In this document: piece after piece, positions 22,737-31,125 of the stretch
Layout: every line of letters starts with the position of its first letter
Position numbering within the stretch: position 1 is the stretch's first letter
Origin: an uncultured Bacteroidota bacterium
GTDB lineage: Bacteria; Bacteroidota; Bacteroidia; Bacteroidales; WCHB1-69
DNA length: 32,994 bases
Reading direction: 5' to 3'
Assembly: GCA_902802755.1 (NCBI GenBank)
Contig: CADCNH010000026.1
Coordinates: 1-32,994 of the forward strand
Translations under genes and position numbers: made by a program
Notes under the pieces: model-generated
Seen by the model: the letters and a program-made list of their open reading frames with translations, nothing else
Told to the model about the DNA's origin: nothing
The model's database searches: none

Positions 22737-23732
22737 TTAGAAATGCTTGATACCTATGATTTCACGGACATCCTTGATAGTTTTATCGGCACTGGCGCGG
22801 GCTTTTTCAGCACCCATACGAGCCACTTTGGCAATATAATCGTCATTCTTACGCAGCTCCTGAATCTTCTCATAAATCGGGGCAGTGAACTGCACAATAT
22901 CCTCTGCCAGTTGTTTTTTCATGTCGCCGTATCTGATCTGGCACTTATTGTACTGTTCCTCAAAGAATGCCACTGTTTCGGGGGCGGAAACGGCTTCCAT
23001 CAGCGTAAAGAGATTCTCGATAGCCTGGGGTTTCGGCTGGTTGGGTTCCGTGGGACCGGAATCAGACACAGCTCTCATCACTTTCTTGCGGATGACAGCG
23101 GGGTCATCTGACAGATAGATGCAGGAAGCCTCATTGTCGGACTTTGACATTTTGGTTGAGCCATCCAGGCCCGGAATTTTAACTAACTGTTTTCCAAAAT
23201 TATAAGCAACAGGAAGTTTGAAATACTCCACGCCATAGATGTGGTTAAAGCGCTGGGCGAAATCGCGTGTCAGCTCGAGATGCTGTTCCTGGTCTTTGCC
23301 CACAGGCACTTTGTCGGCACGATGCAGCAGAATATCCGCGGCCATCAGGACCGGATAGTTCAGCAAGCCGGCATTCACATTATCGGGCTGGCGGCGCACT
23401 TTCTCCTTGAAGGATGCCACACGCTGCAACTCGCCTACATATACATTCATCGACAGCAGTGTCGTCAACTCACACACCTGCGGCACATCGCTCTGCACAT
23501 AAATGGTAGATTTCTCAGGGTCGATACCTGCTGCGAGATAGTCTATCAATACATTTTTAATGTTCTCATGCAAATCAGCCGGATGCGGATGAGTTGTAAG
23601 AGAGTGATAATCAGCTATAAAGAAGAAGCAGTTATTATCGAACTGCATTCTGGTAAAATTCTGTAACGCACCAAAATAATTGCCGAGGTGCAGGAAGCCC
23701 GTCGGTCTAATGCCACTTAAAACAGTATCCAT
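22737..23732 (-). CDS. trpS: Tryptophanyl-tRNA synthetase
   Basis: A 331-residue class I synthetase. The HIGH-like motif is TGFLHLGNYFG (residues 11-21) and the KMSKS motif is at 194-198. GIRPTGFLHLGN at the N-terminus, AADILLHRADKVPVGKDQEQH and the specific FEEQYNKC region identify TrpRS. It charges tRNA-Trp in the cytosol. The length is normal. It has its own -7 element 33 nt upstream and appears to lead the operon with the VWA and DUF4159 genes. Confidence 0.96.
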   Translation of the reverse strand: MDTVLSGIRPTGFLHLGNYFGALQNFTRMQFDNNCFFFIADYHSLTTHPHPADLHENIKNVLIDYLAAGIDPEKSTIYVQSDVPQVCELTTLLSMNVYVGELQRVASFKEKVRRQPDNVNAGLLNYPVLMAADILLHRADKVPVGKDQEQHLELTRDFAQRFNHIYGVEYFKLPVAYNFGKQLVKIPGLDGSTKMSKSDNEASCIYLSDDPAVIRKKVMRAVSDSGPTEPNQPKPQAIENLFTLMEAVSAPETVAFFEEQYNKCQIRYGDMKKQLAEDIVQFTAPIYEKIQELRKNDDYIAKVARMGAEKARASADKTIKDVREIIGIKHF

Positions 23733-23764
23733 AGTAATATTTTTCTAGAATAAAATTTAACTTG

Positions 23765-23772
23765 CAAAGATA
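23765..23772 (-). promoter_or_regulatory. -7 element (TATCTTTG) for trpS
   Basis: Read on the minus strand this is TATCTTTG, 32 nt before the trpS start codon. It abuts the repeat block that begins at 23783. Confidence 0.75.
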
Positions 23773-23782
23773 CACATTTTTT

Positions 23783-24043
23783 TAATGTGCTAATTAGATA
23801 ATGTGCTAATGTGCTAATTGATTAAAAGGGGGAGTTTCGCACTTTGTGCTCAAGGGGAGTGATGCTTCGCATCAAGGGAGTCTCGCTGCGCTCGAGGGGA
23901 GAATTAAAGATGCTAATGTGCCAATTAATTAAAAAAGGGAAGTTTCGCACTTCGTGCTCAAAGGAAGTGATGCTTCGCTTCAGGGGAGTCTCGTGCTACG
24001 CACTTGATGTGAGATTATTTGAATTATCACATTAACTAATTTG
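23783..24043. repeat. Repeat-filled gap with two arrays of GGGGAG-linked hairpins
   Basis: The gap of about 310 bases between trpS and mazG is almost all repeat. TTAGCACA-type words lie at 23783-23825, 23910-23932 and 24018-24043. Between them are two parallel arrays, 23827-23902 and 23936-24014. Each strings together short hairpins, such as GCAC-TTT-GTGC, GATGC-TTC-GCATC and GTGC-TAC-GCAC, joined by GGGGAG or AGGGAG links. The second array is a diverged copy of the first. The mazG stop codon touches the edge. No protein-coding frame is supported. Confidence 0.85.
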
Positions 24044-24782
24044 CTAATTATTCTTCGCTTCTTGCCAGATGGCTTCCATCTCATCGAGGGTCAGGTCACC
24101 GATAAAGCGGCCTGACTCTTTTGCTTTTTGTTCGATGTACTGGAAACGCTTGATAAACTTGCGATTGGTCTTTTCCAAAGCGTCTTCAGGATTAACCTTG
24201 ATAAAGCGAGCGTAGTTGATGAGGGCAAAGAGCACATCGCCGAACTCATCCTCTACCCTATCAGAGTTTTGAGCCACTTCAGCTTTCAGTTCATCCAGTT
24301 CCTTTCCAATCGAAGCCTACACCGCGAGCTTTTTCCTGGATACGATAAGACTTGACCATGGCTGGCAAGGCGGAGGGCACGCCACCCAAAACCGAGCGGT
24401 TACCTTCCTTTTTAAGTTTGATTTTCTCCCAATTGTTGCGGACATCCTCGGCAGTGGCGGCATGCTCATCACCAAAAATATGCGGATGTCGGAGAATCAG
24501 TTTCTCACAAATACCATTGGCCACATCGGCAATGTCGAAATGCTTGTCCTCCGAGGCAATTTTGGCATAAAAAACAATATGCAAGAGCAAGTCACCCAGC
24601 TCTTTTTTCAGGTCATTATAATCTTTTTCGATGATAGCATCCGACAACTCATAAGTCTCCTCTATGGTAAGGTATCTAAGGCTGTCGATGGTTTGTGTGC
24701 TATCCCACGGACACTTTGCCCGCAGTTCATCCATAATATCCAATAAGCGCTTGAAAGCGACCAATCTCAGATCTTCCATCAT
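24044..24782 (-). pseudogene. mazG: Nucleoside triphosphate pyrophosphohydrolase MazG, broken by a frameshift
   Basis: MazG hydrolyses NTPs and dNTPs to monophosphates. The first part (start ATG at 24780-24782, MMEDLRLVAFKRLLDIMDEL) carries the intact N-terminal domain with CPWDSTQT, TIEETYELSDA and KKELGDLLLHIVFY. It runs to GVGFDWK and then hits a stop at 24291. The rest (ELDELKAEVAQNSDRVEDEFGDVLFALINYARF, then to EAIWQEAKNN) continues in another frame. About 11 residues normally between FDWK and ELDEL (VWDKVKE-like) are missing, so this is a deletion of about 30 bases that shifts the frame, near 24300-24308. It is either a true pseudogene or an assembly error. Confidence 0.85.
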
Positions 24783-24800
24783 GTACAAATTTTGAGGCTG

Positions 24801-24808
24801 CAAATTTA
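24801..24808 (-). promoter_or_regulatory. Possible -7 element (TAAATTTG) for mazG
   Basis: Read on the minus strand this is TAAATTTG, 18 nt before the start codon. It matches TAnnTTTG, but no spaced TTG was confirmed. Confidence 0.45.
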
Positions 24809-24904
24809 CGAAAATTTGTGCCAATTTCGTTTTTCATACTACCCTCGGCTGCCATAATATGACAGCCCTACATTTTTGGGATGCAAGCATCGCGTCACTA
24901 CCCC

Positions 24905-24935
24905 GCCCTTCGGGCACCCCTTCTAATAGAAGGGG
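24905..24935. repeat. Hairpins GCCC-TTC-GGGC and CCCCTTCT-AAT-AGAAGGGG
   Basis: Two neighbouring hairpins (24905-24915 and 24917-24935). The second has an 8-bp stem and ends 3 nt from the DUF2130 stop, so it could serve as its terminator, although no T run follows. The flanking CACTACCCCG matches the end of the 6385-6515 repeat in reverse complement. Confidence 0.75.
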
Positions 24936-24938
24936 AAT

Positions 24939-26315
24939 TTATAGCTGGTCTCGTGCGTTGTCAAACAACTCCTTCATCGTCGGGTTGCCGCGGGTGAGCT
25001 TTTTGATGGTTAAGTCTTCAGCTTTGTCGTTCGCCAAACGCAAATTGTTTTCGGAACCTATCAAGGCATCCTTGATTTTCTGCAGGTGTTCAATAGATTT
25101 ATCAATTTCATCTATGGCCTTTTGGAATTTTTCGCTGGCAATACGATAATTGCGGCCGAACTTATCTTTGAAATCCAGTAACTGCTGCTCAAAATTCTTC
25201 ACATCAATCGACTGGTTCTGGGCAACAATCAGTTTTTTCTTATATTCGACACTCTTTTTGGAAGTTTGCACCAGCAAAGTAATCAGCGGGATAAAGAACT
25301 GTGGACGAATGACATACATTTTCGGATACTTATAAGAAACATCCACAATACCCGTGTTATACAATTCATTATCGGGTTCGAGCAAGCTAACGAGTACCGC
25401 GAACTCACAATTCTTGGCGGTGCGGTCAGCATCCAGTTTTTTGAAAAAGTCCTCATTTTTATGCTTTGTAGCGGTCTCATCCAGCTCATTCTTCATCTCG
25501 AACATGATAGACACGTATTCAATACCATCTTCATAATCCCTGAAGATGAAGTCGCCTTTGCTACCGCCGCTCGCGTCATTATCCTTTTCAAAATAGGCAT
25601 TGGGAAAGAGCGGCCGCACACGGTTAAACTCCGTACTGCAGTGGATTTCCAGCGTTTCACCCACCATTTTGGTGGACAACTTCGACTTCAAATCCTTGTA
25701 GTAATCGACCTGTTCCTGAGCCATCTTCAGCTTAATCTCATAATCCTCACGGATGCTTTTCTCATGCAAAGCTGCCTCTGATTTTGCCAACTGGAGTTTC
25801 CCCTCCAACTCGGAGCGGATGCCATTTTCACGAAGAGAAGCCTCGGAAGCTGCCAATTGAGCTTGTGATTTCAAGGCTGCAATCTCTGCGTCTTTTGCCT
25901 GTGCAGCTTCCTTAGCCTGCTGGCGTTCTTTGAGCACCGCAATCTGCAAGGCTTGGTCTTTCTGGCCAATGCTTGCCTGGAGTTCAGCTATCAGTTTGTC
26001 TTTGTCGGCCACAGCTGTACCCACAGCAAGTTTTTTACGGTCATCCTCGGAAGCAATCTGTGCTTTCAGTCGAGCAATCTCACTTTCCTTTTCACCAATG
26101 ACCTTATCCTTTTCTGACAATTCCTTTTGATGAGCCTGACCCACCTGTGCGACTCGTGCCTGCTCTTCCACTTGCTGTTGTTTATGCAGCTCTGCAATAC
26201 GGGATTTCAATTCAGCATCAAACTCCGAAGTTCTGACCTGGCTGACAATGGAGGCGTAGTCGTCTTCGTCCACTTGAAATACATTTCCACACTTAGGGCA
26301 TTTCAATTCTTTCAT
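24939..26315 (-). CDS. DUF2130 domain-containing protein
   Basis: A 458-residue protein. An N-terminal zinc-ribbon-like segment (CPKCGNVF, C6 and C9) is followed by a long glutamine-, lysine- and alanine-rich coiled coil (about 30-215). The DUF2130 domain starts near [21 protein letters not shown] and runs to about residue 440, with the [12 protein letters not shown] and SIMFEMKNE motifs that recall restriction-endonuclease-like cores. The function is unknown. The gene is monocistronic, with its own promoter upstream. Confidence 0.88.
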   Translation of the reverse strand: MKELKCPKCGNVFQVDEDDYASIVSQVRTSEFDAELKSRIAELHKQQQVEEQARVAQVGQAHQKELSEKDKVIGEKESEIARLKAQIASEDDRKKLAVGTAVADKDKLIAELQASIGQKDQALQIAVLKERQQAKEAAQAKDAEIAALKSQAQLAASEASLRENGIRSELEGKLQLAKSEAALHEKSIREDYEIKLKMAQEQVDYYKDLKSKLSTKMVGETLEIHCSTEFNRVRPLFPNAYFEKDNDASGGSKGDFIFRDYEDGIEYVSIMFEMKNELDETATKHKNEDFFKKLDADRTAKNCEFAVLVSLLEPDNELYNTGIVDVSYKYPKMYVIRPQFFIPLITLLVQTSKKSVEYKKKLIVAQNQSIDVKNFEQQLLDFKDKFGRNYRIASEKFQKAIDEIDKSIEHLQKIKDALIGSENNLRLANDKAEDLTIKKLTRGNPTMKELFDNARDQL

Positions 26316-26381
26316 ATTATTTTGTTTTATTCTGATTTACATTGATATCTAAAGCATCAACCCATAGCGGAATTGACACAG

Positions 26382-26416
26382 CAAAAATAATCAAATTTTG
26401 TTCATACTTTTTGCAA
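26382..26416 (-). promoter_or_regulatory. Promoter for the DUF2130 gene (TTG ... TATTTTTG)
   Basis: On the minus strand, TATTTTTG lies at 26382-26389 and a TTG at 26414-26416, with a 24-base spacer. This is near the spacing expected for -33 and -7 boxes in Bacteroidota. Confidence 0.55.
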
Positions 26417-26465
26417 TACAACTACGTATAACAAAAAAGCATTCTGTTTGAAGGATATACATCAA

Positions 26466-27530
26466 CTATAATTTCCGACCGATTTTCTTAAGCATTCGCT
26501 TTACCTTGCGATACCTACTTTCCAACCAGTCCTCTATCATCTGATCTTCCACTTCGGGAGTTTCCACAAGCTCCTTCTTACGCTTTCTGGTGTTGGAAAA
26601 ACGAAGAAATGCTCCTATGTGACGTCTCTTCTTTTCATGATATATAGCATCGAAAGGAATCAACACACAGGTGTCCTCAATGTTGTGCATCAAACGGTTT
26701 ACCGCCGTGCCGAACATCAGCATTTCGGAAGTAATGGAAATATATGCGGTCACATTCGGTGGAACATTTACTCCCCTCATTTTGGCTGCAGCCCTAAGCA
26801 TGAGGTAATCTTCTGTCAGGTCTTCCTTATTCACAATCAGATTCATCAATTCGGGGTCAGAATCAGGCATTATTGCCTGGTCTTCCCATGGGCGAACAAG
26901 TTCGTCCTTGTCGCCAAAATGCTTCCAAAGGAAATGGTAAATCAAATCCCTGACAATATGGTCGTATGAAGGATATATGGTTATTTTGCCAAAGAAGTAA
27001 AGCATGTTTGGATTCTTCATGATAATAGCCACCAAACCATCCCATAGATTATCCATGACAAAGATGGATTTTGCACCATTCTTAGTGCTCTGATAAGCCG
27101 GAGCCACAAAATTGCGACCCAATTCCAAGACATGCGGCAGGTACTCATTGATAAACTTCTGGGAGAAATGGAACTGATGGGAACTGGCGATAACCGGTTG
27201 GCCTTTTTCATCAAGAACTGCATCTGAGCCAAAGAAAAAGCGATAGCCACCGACAATTGCCTCATTGTCAGGATCCCATACAATCAGCTGTTTATAGGGC
27301 TTTTCCATTTTGTCATATTCATCCAAATCCATCGCATTGCCCGTAGAGCCACCAGCTTCACGGAAAGTGAGTTCCCGCAACCTTCCAATCTCTTTGACCA
27401 CATTGGGAGAATCATGCCAAGTAACGATATATAGCTCATTGTGGCCTTTGTTCGTATCTTCCAACTTCTTGGCTTTGGAAAGTTCCGCTTTGAGCAGTTC
27501 TACTGGTACAGGATTAATTATTGTTTTCAT
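26466..27530 (-). CDS. glsB: Glycine N-acyltransferase of glycine-lipid synthesis (OlsB/GlsB-like)
   Basis: A 354-residue protein of the acyl-ACP-dependent GNAT branch that includes OlsB and GlsB. Recognisable are the IGRLRELTFREAGGSTG block, IVWDPDNEAIVGGYRFFFG, the LELGRNFVAPAYQ motif and NPNMLYFFGKITIYPSY. In Bacteroides, GlsB attaches a 3-hydroxy fatty acid to glycine, and GlsA then adds a second acyl chain. The upstream neighbour is a GlsA-like O-acyltransferase, 14 nt away, which supports this. The amino-acid substrate is inferred. The ATG at 27528-27530 was preferred over an upstream ATT-like start that would overlap glsA. The tail is very basic (YRKVKRMLKKIGRKL), possibly a membrane-contact helix. 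Confidence 0.85.
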   Translation of the reverse strand: MKTIINPVPVELLKAELSKAKKLEDTNKGHNELYIVTWHDSPNVVKEIGRLRELTFREAGGSTGNAMDLDEYDKMEKPYKQLIVWDPDNEAIVGGYRFFFGSDAVLDEKGQPVIASSHQFHFSQKFINEYLPHVLELGRNFVAPAYQSTKNGAKSIFVMDNLWDGLVAIIMKNPNMLYFFGKITIYPSYDHIVRDLIYHFLWKHFGDKDELVRPWEDQAIMPDSDPELMNLIVNKEDLTEDYLMLRAAAKMRGVNVPPNVTAYISITSEMLMFGTAVNRLMHNIEDTCVLIPFDAIYHEKKRRHIGAFLRFSNTRKRKKELVETPEVEDQMIEDWLESRYRKVKRMLKKIGRKL

Positions 27531-27544
27531 TGGGATAGTTATTA

Positions 27545-28417
27545 TCAATCAATATTAGATGGCCAGGGATTAGAAACAATACCCGCCATATCAAGCATGG
27601 TTTTATGTGCCAAATCACGTATTCGAGCCACCTCTTCCTTTCGGGACACGTTAAGGTCGGGCACAATCGGATCTCCCACATGAATGGTAATCAGAGGTTC
27701 GCCTTTGCCGAAGAACCTGCGCCAACCAGTACGAGGCCTGAACGAAATCATCATCGGAATTATAGGGAAGGAATACTTGTAGGCCATATTGAAGGCTCCC
27801 GTTTTGAAAGGTCTGAGCGGCGCATAGAAAGGCCAGCTACAACTTTCAGGGAAAATATGTATCCATTGCTTGCAGGCGTGCAGTTCATCCAAAGCCTGAT
27901 TGAACTTCCTGAGTCCTTTGTGATTATCAGGAATGGCGATGCCTCCTATGTGTTTCATAAGGAATCCGTCCTTCCCATTGAAAGGCTCTGACCACATGGG
28001 AATCCATGCTTTACGGAAACGCATCGCCTGGAGTACACAGATCATATCCCATCGGTGGACGTGATTGCATACGGTCATCACTCCATTGGCAAAAAGCTTA
28101 CGGTTTTGGTGGATTTTCTCACGACCTTCAATTCTGAGACCAAAACGGATACGGTTTACAGGAAAAGCCGCAATCCAGGTGGTAAGATATATGAGGAAAT
28201 GCCATATTTTAAATTTCAACGATTTGTCAAGATATGGATACGTTTCATCGAACTTCAGATCCTGGAACTTTCCACGTATGGGAGCCATCCTCGTGAACGG
28301 ATTATCGCCAGAAAATTCCGCCACCGGTTCAGGGACATACACGCCTTCCTTAACCTTGAAGTTGCGATACGCCGGCCCCAATGCTGAATAATCCTTTGCT
28401 GAATAATCCTCTGACAT
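27545..28417 (-). CDS. glsA: PlsC-type O-acyltransferase of glycine-lipid synthesis (GlsA-like)
   Basis: A 290-residue membrane-associated acyltransferase. The HX4D catalytic motif is in CNHVHRWDM, followed by the IPMWSEPFNG and FPESCSWPFY blocks (the usual FPEG is FPES here) and IIPMMISFRP. One hydrophobic span is at about residues 70-90 (IWHFLIYLTTWIAAFPV). It would esterify the hydroxyl of the N-acyl-glycine made by GlsB to give the diacyl glycine lipid. The N-terminal 60 residues are specific to this subfamily (SGDNPFTRMAPIRGKFQDL). It leads the operon, with glsB 14 nt downstream. The role is well supported by the pairing; the acyl donors are not known. Confidence 0.85.
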   Translation of the reverse strand: MSEDYSAKDYSALGPAYRNFKVKEGVYVPEPVAEFSGDNPFTRMAPIRGKFQDLKFDETYPYLDKSLKFKIWHFLIYLTTWIAAFPVNRIRFGLRIEGREKIHQNRKLFANGVMTVCNHVHRWDMICVLQAMRFRKAWIPMWSEPFNGKDGFLMKHIGGIAIPDNHKGLRKFNQALDELHACKQWIHIFPESCSWPFYAPLRPFKTGAFNMAYKYSFPIIPMMISFRPRTGWRRFFGKGEPLITIHVGDPIVPDLNVSRKEEVARIRDLAHKTMLDMAGIVSNPWPSNID

Positions 28418-28469
28418 ACTAAGTTTCTAAAGGTGATGGTGGATATTCCAAATACCCACAACAATTTTG

Positions 28470-28500
28470 CAAAATTAGCAAAGTTTTTTGAATTTCAAAA
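28470..28500 (-). promoter_or_regulatory. Promoter of the glsA-glsB operon (TTTTG ... TAATTTTG)
   Basis: On the minus strand, TTTTG at 28496-28500 and TAATTTTG at 28470-28477 are separated by 18 bases, matching the -33/-7 layout of Bacteroidota. The leader to glsA is about 45 nt. Confidence 0.7.
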
Positions 28501-28558
28501 GGCTATTATATATTTTTTGAGAATGGAATAACAAAATATTCGTTTAGCTTGACAGGCT

Positions 28559-29974
28559 CTATTTCTTAACGATTTTACTTGCTTTGACACCTTTGTCAGT
28601 AACTAATCGAAGGATATAAGTTCCTGCACTATAAGCCGACAAATCAACGGAAAAATCTTTTTCACTTACATTTTTTTGGAGAAGCATTCTACCATACATG
28701 TCAAAGACCTGCATTTCTATCACCGGCTGCAATTCAGCACAAACATGCACCATACCGTTAGTAGGATTTGGGTAAACTTTGACATTTTCTTCACCATGTT
28801 CTCCGATGGCAGCCGGCAATTCAGGGCCGCGGATACCTATAATAATCGCATGATTGCTGTTGAATCCGTATGAGCTACAGCTGGTAAGCGCAAAGTAGCC
28901 GTTTTGTTGTCCACCCCAGCCCCAGTTAAAATGGAAATAGTTGTCGTCACGATAACCGTCGCAAGTCCAGACATGTCCGCCATAGTTTCCGCTTCCTCCG
29001 TACATAAAAGGTGCACCCTCGTCAAGCTCACTTTTCAAATAATGGAGCCATACAGAAGAAGAAAGACTTGCACGCTCAATGTATTGGACCGTTGTAGGAT
29101 AACAGAAATAGTTAGAAAGAGCGGCAACGATATAGTTGGAATTGCATACACTCGCGGCAGGGCCATAATTCATGTTGACGGCAACACCACAGTGGTATAG
29201 CAAAGTAGCTACAGCCTCCACGCAACTATCCGGATGATAACTTGCGGTAAGCTGGTCGGGCATATTCTCGAAATGGTAGGTTGTTGCACCGAAATTGGCG
29301 GACAGGGTGCCATAGCTACTATTATAAGAATGACTTCCGGAGCCAGTAGTAGGATATTGCCAATAGCGCATCACCTGTCCCATCACAAGGGCACCGCAAC
29401 CTAACGCCACATGGCCGCCGTAGGCAATATTGCCGCTCGCGTCAGCGGGACAAAGGTCGTTGTAATACTTGGTCTGGTTCCATTTGTTGTTGCCGAGCAA
29501 CGGACTGACCACCACATTCCCGTCTTTGGGTGCAGTGGTAACATCTGACAACAATACCTCCCACTGTTGCCGAATAGTTTCATCAGCATATTGTTGATTA
29601 TCAACTATATATTGAATCCCTTCGGTATAACCATCCAAGAAAAAACGAATATGGGCAGGCATATTTTCGGTGACAAAGGCTGCTTCATCGGAGAAAGCTA
29701 AAATAGGTTGCACCCTGTCGTCGCCAGCCACGATGACAAAACCCTTATCGCTGAAATTAACCACATAAAAACTGGGCACCGAACCCTCTTCACCACGGAG
29801 CGAGGGCGCCTTGTATATGATGTTGGGCATTAGGGATTCAGGCTCTTGCTTACACCTTATAGCAAAGAAATGAGACGCAACAGTACAAGCTGTCGTTTCA
29901 TCCACAGACTTAGCAAAGACAGAATCTGACAATACAAGCACCAGAATAAGGAAAATGGTAAATTTCAATCTCAT
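28559..29974 (-). CDS. C10-family (streptopain-like) cysteine protease with prodomain and type IX sorting tail
   Basis: A 471-residue secreted protease. Signal peptide (MRLKFTIFLILVLVLSDSVFA), then a SpeB/Spi-type prodomain (about 22-150; FYVVNFSDKGFVIVAGDDR, MPAHIRFFLDGY), then the catalytic domain with the nucleophile C193 in HVALGCGALVMGQVMRYW, H334 in GGHVWTCDGY and the HFNWGWGG segment (N350, W351). The C-terminal 80 residues are a Por secretion sorting domain (VKVYPNPTNGMVHV ... ASKIVKK), which sends the protein through type IX secretion to the surface or outside. It follows the other C10 gene by 37 nt, in one operon. The cleavage targets are unknown. All key residues are present. Confidence 0.9.
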   Translation of the reverse strand: MRLKFTIFLILVLVLSDSVFAKSVDETTACTVASHFFAIRCKQEPESLMPNIIYKAPSLRGEEGSVPSFYVVNFSDKGFVIVAGDDRVQPILAFSDEAAFVTENMPAHIRFFLDGYTEGIQYIVDNQQYADETIRQQWEVLLSDVTTAPKDGNVVVSPLLGNNKWNQTKYYNDLCPADASGNIAYGGHVALGCGALVMGQVMRYWQYPTTGSGSHSYNSSYGTLSANFGATTYHFENMPDQLTASYHPDSCVEAVATLLYHCGVAVNMNYGPAASVCNSNYIVAALSNYFCYPTTVQYIERASLSSSVWLHYLKSELDEGAPFMYGGSGNYGGHVWTCDGYRDDNYFHFNWGWGGQQNGYFALTSCSSYGFNSNHAIIIGIRGPELPAAIGEHGEENVKVYPNPTNGMVHVCAELQPVIEMQVFDMYGRMLLQKNVSEKDFSVDLSAYSAGTYILRLVTDKGVKASKIVKK

Positions 29975-30011
29975 AATTAATTTCAATAGTAATAAATTTC
30001 AGTGTGGAGAA

Positions 30012-31034
30012 CTATTTCACGATGAACCTGGCCGTTTCAAGCTGTTTTTCACCCTTGATTTGCAAAATATAGATTCCTCTTTCCAATTCCGAAACAGAAA
30101 TACTTCCACAGGTGGAACCCTCAGCCACCTTCTGACCCATAACATTGAAAATAGTATAATCCGCCATTTTGTAAGGGAGGTTCTTTACATGGAGGATGTC
30201 AGAAACGGGGTTGGGATAAACTTCAAGCAGCTGTTGGCAGGAGGGCTCGTGAACAATCACAGACGTTGTTGTAGGAATGATATTCAAGATAATGCCTTCC
30301 ACCTTTGTCATACCATCATAGAAATTTGGATCTGGTATGCTGTACCAGTCATCCAAAGAACCACCATAGCCAAAGTTGATATGGAACTTGCCATCCTCCT
30401 CGCGATAGCCATCAACTACAACATTGTGTCCCACCGTCCCCGCCGGATTTTCCACGGCCAAATGGGCTGGATAACCATTCTGTATATTGGAAATCAAGGT
30501 CGCATACATGACTGAATCAGGTTCCCGAAATAGCACACAATCGGTAAAGCCAAAGCGTTGATAAGCCGCAAACGCCTGATCCACATAAAAGGTGCCAGAG
30601 CCTTGGGAAGTATAGACCTGCGTACAGGCCGTGCCACAAGCAAAAACGACGGCAGCCGCCAAAAAGTCAGGAAGTTCCTCGCCGCGCTGAAAAAAAGCGT
30701 CAACGGAATCCAAATATGTATTCAGTTTTGGAAATGACGGAAATTGCAAGCTTTCCCAATCGTCATCAATATGGTAATTGCGGCCAGCGTAATTATGGTA
30801 ATAGTCGTCGCTGTCATCAAAACGGGTATTTTGTGTCGTACGCAAATAATTGATAATCTGTCCCATAGCAATAGCAGGGCAACCAGCAGCACTATACGAA
30901 TAACCAGTTGACGGATCTCTTGGGCAAAGTTGATTGTAAGGATAACCCTGCGTCCATTGCGTGGTAAGGAGAGGACTTTGCGCCAGACCCGTCAAAGTGC
31001 AAAGCAGTAATATGGCGGTAAGAAATCTCGACAT
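30012..31034 (-). CDS. C10-like cysteine protease without prodomain, with type IX sorting tail
   Basis: A 340-residue secreted protein. After the signal peptide (MSRFLTAILLLCTLTGLAQS) it goes straight into the mature catalytic domain (TTQWTQGYPYNQLCPRD), with no prodomain of the usual 100-plus residues. The nucleophile C52 (SAAGCPAIAMGQIINYL) and H203 (GTVGHNVVVDGY) are kept. The NWGWGG motif reads NFGYGG (N220, F221), so the conserved Trp is changed. The C-terminus is a type IX sorting domain (LLEVYPNPVSDILHV ... ETARFIVK). It is the first gene of a two-gene operon with the full-length C10 protease. It may be active, unusually regulated, or a binding relative. Confidence 0.85.
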   Translation of the reverse strand: MSRFLTAILLLCTLTGLAQSPLLTTQWTQGYPYNQLCPRDPSTGYSYSAAGCPAIAMGQIINYLRTTQNTRFDDSDDYYHNYAGRNYHIDDDWESLQFPSFPKLNTYLDSVDAFFQRGEELPDFLAAAVVFACGTACTQVYTSQGSGTFYVDQAFAAYQRFGFTDCVLFREPDSVMYATLISNIQNGYPAHLAVENPAGTVGHNVVVDGYREEDGKFHINFGYGGSLDDWYSIPDPNFYDGMTKVEGIILNIIPTTTSVIVHEPSCQQLLEVYPNPVSDILHVKNLPYKMADYTIFNVMGQKVAEGSTCGSISVSELERGIYILQIKGEKQLETARFIVK

Positions 31035-31054
31035 TTTATTCAGATTTGATAATG

Positions 31055-31062
31055 CAAAAGTA
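31055..31062 (-). promoter_or_regulatory. -7 element (TACTTTTG) for the C10 protease operon
   Basis: On the minus strand this is TACTTTTG, 20 nt before the start codon at 31032-31034. The divergent promoter for the acetyltransferase remnant is 30 nt away. Confidence 0.6.
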
Positions 31063-31091
31063 CGACTTTTTTATTGAAAATGCTTTTTTTG

Positions 31092-31099
31092 TATCTTTG
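31092..31099 (+). promoter_or_regulatory. -7 element (TATCTTTG) for the CAT-like gene
   Basis: TATCTTTG after a T tract, 26 nt before the first ATG (31126) and 56 nt before the second (31156). Confidence 0.7.
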
Positions 31100-31125
31100 C
31101 CATCTGAAAGCACATTACACAAAAC

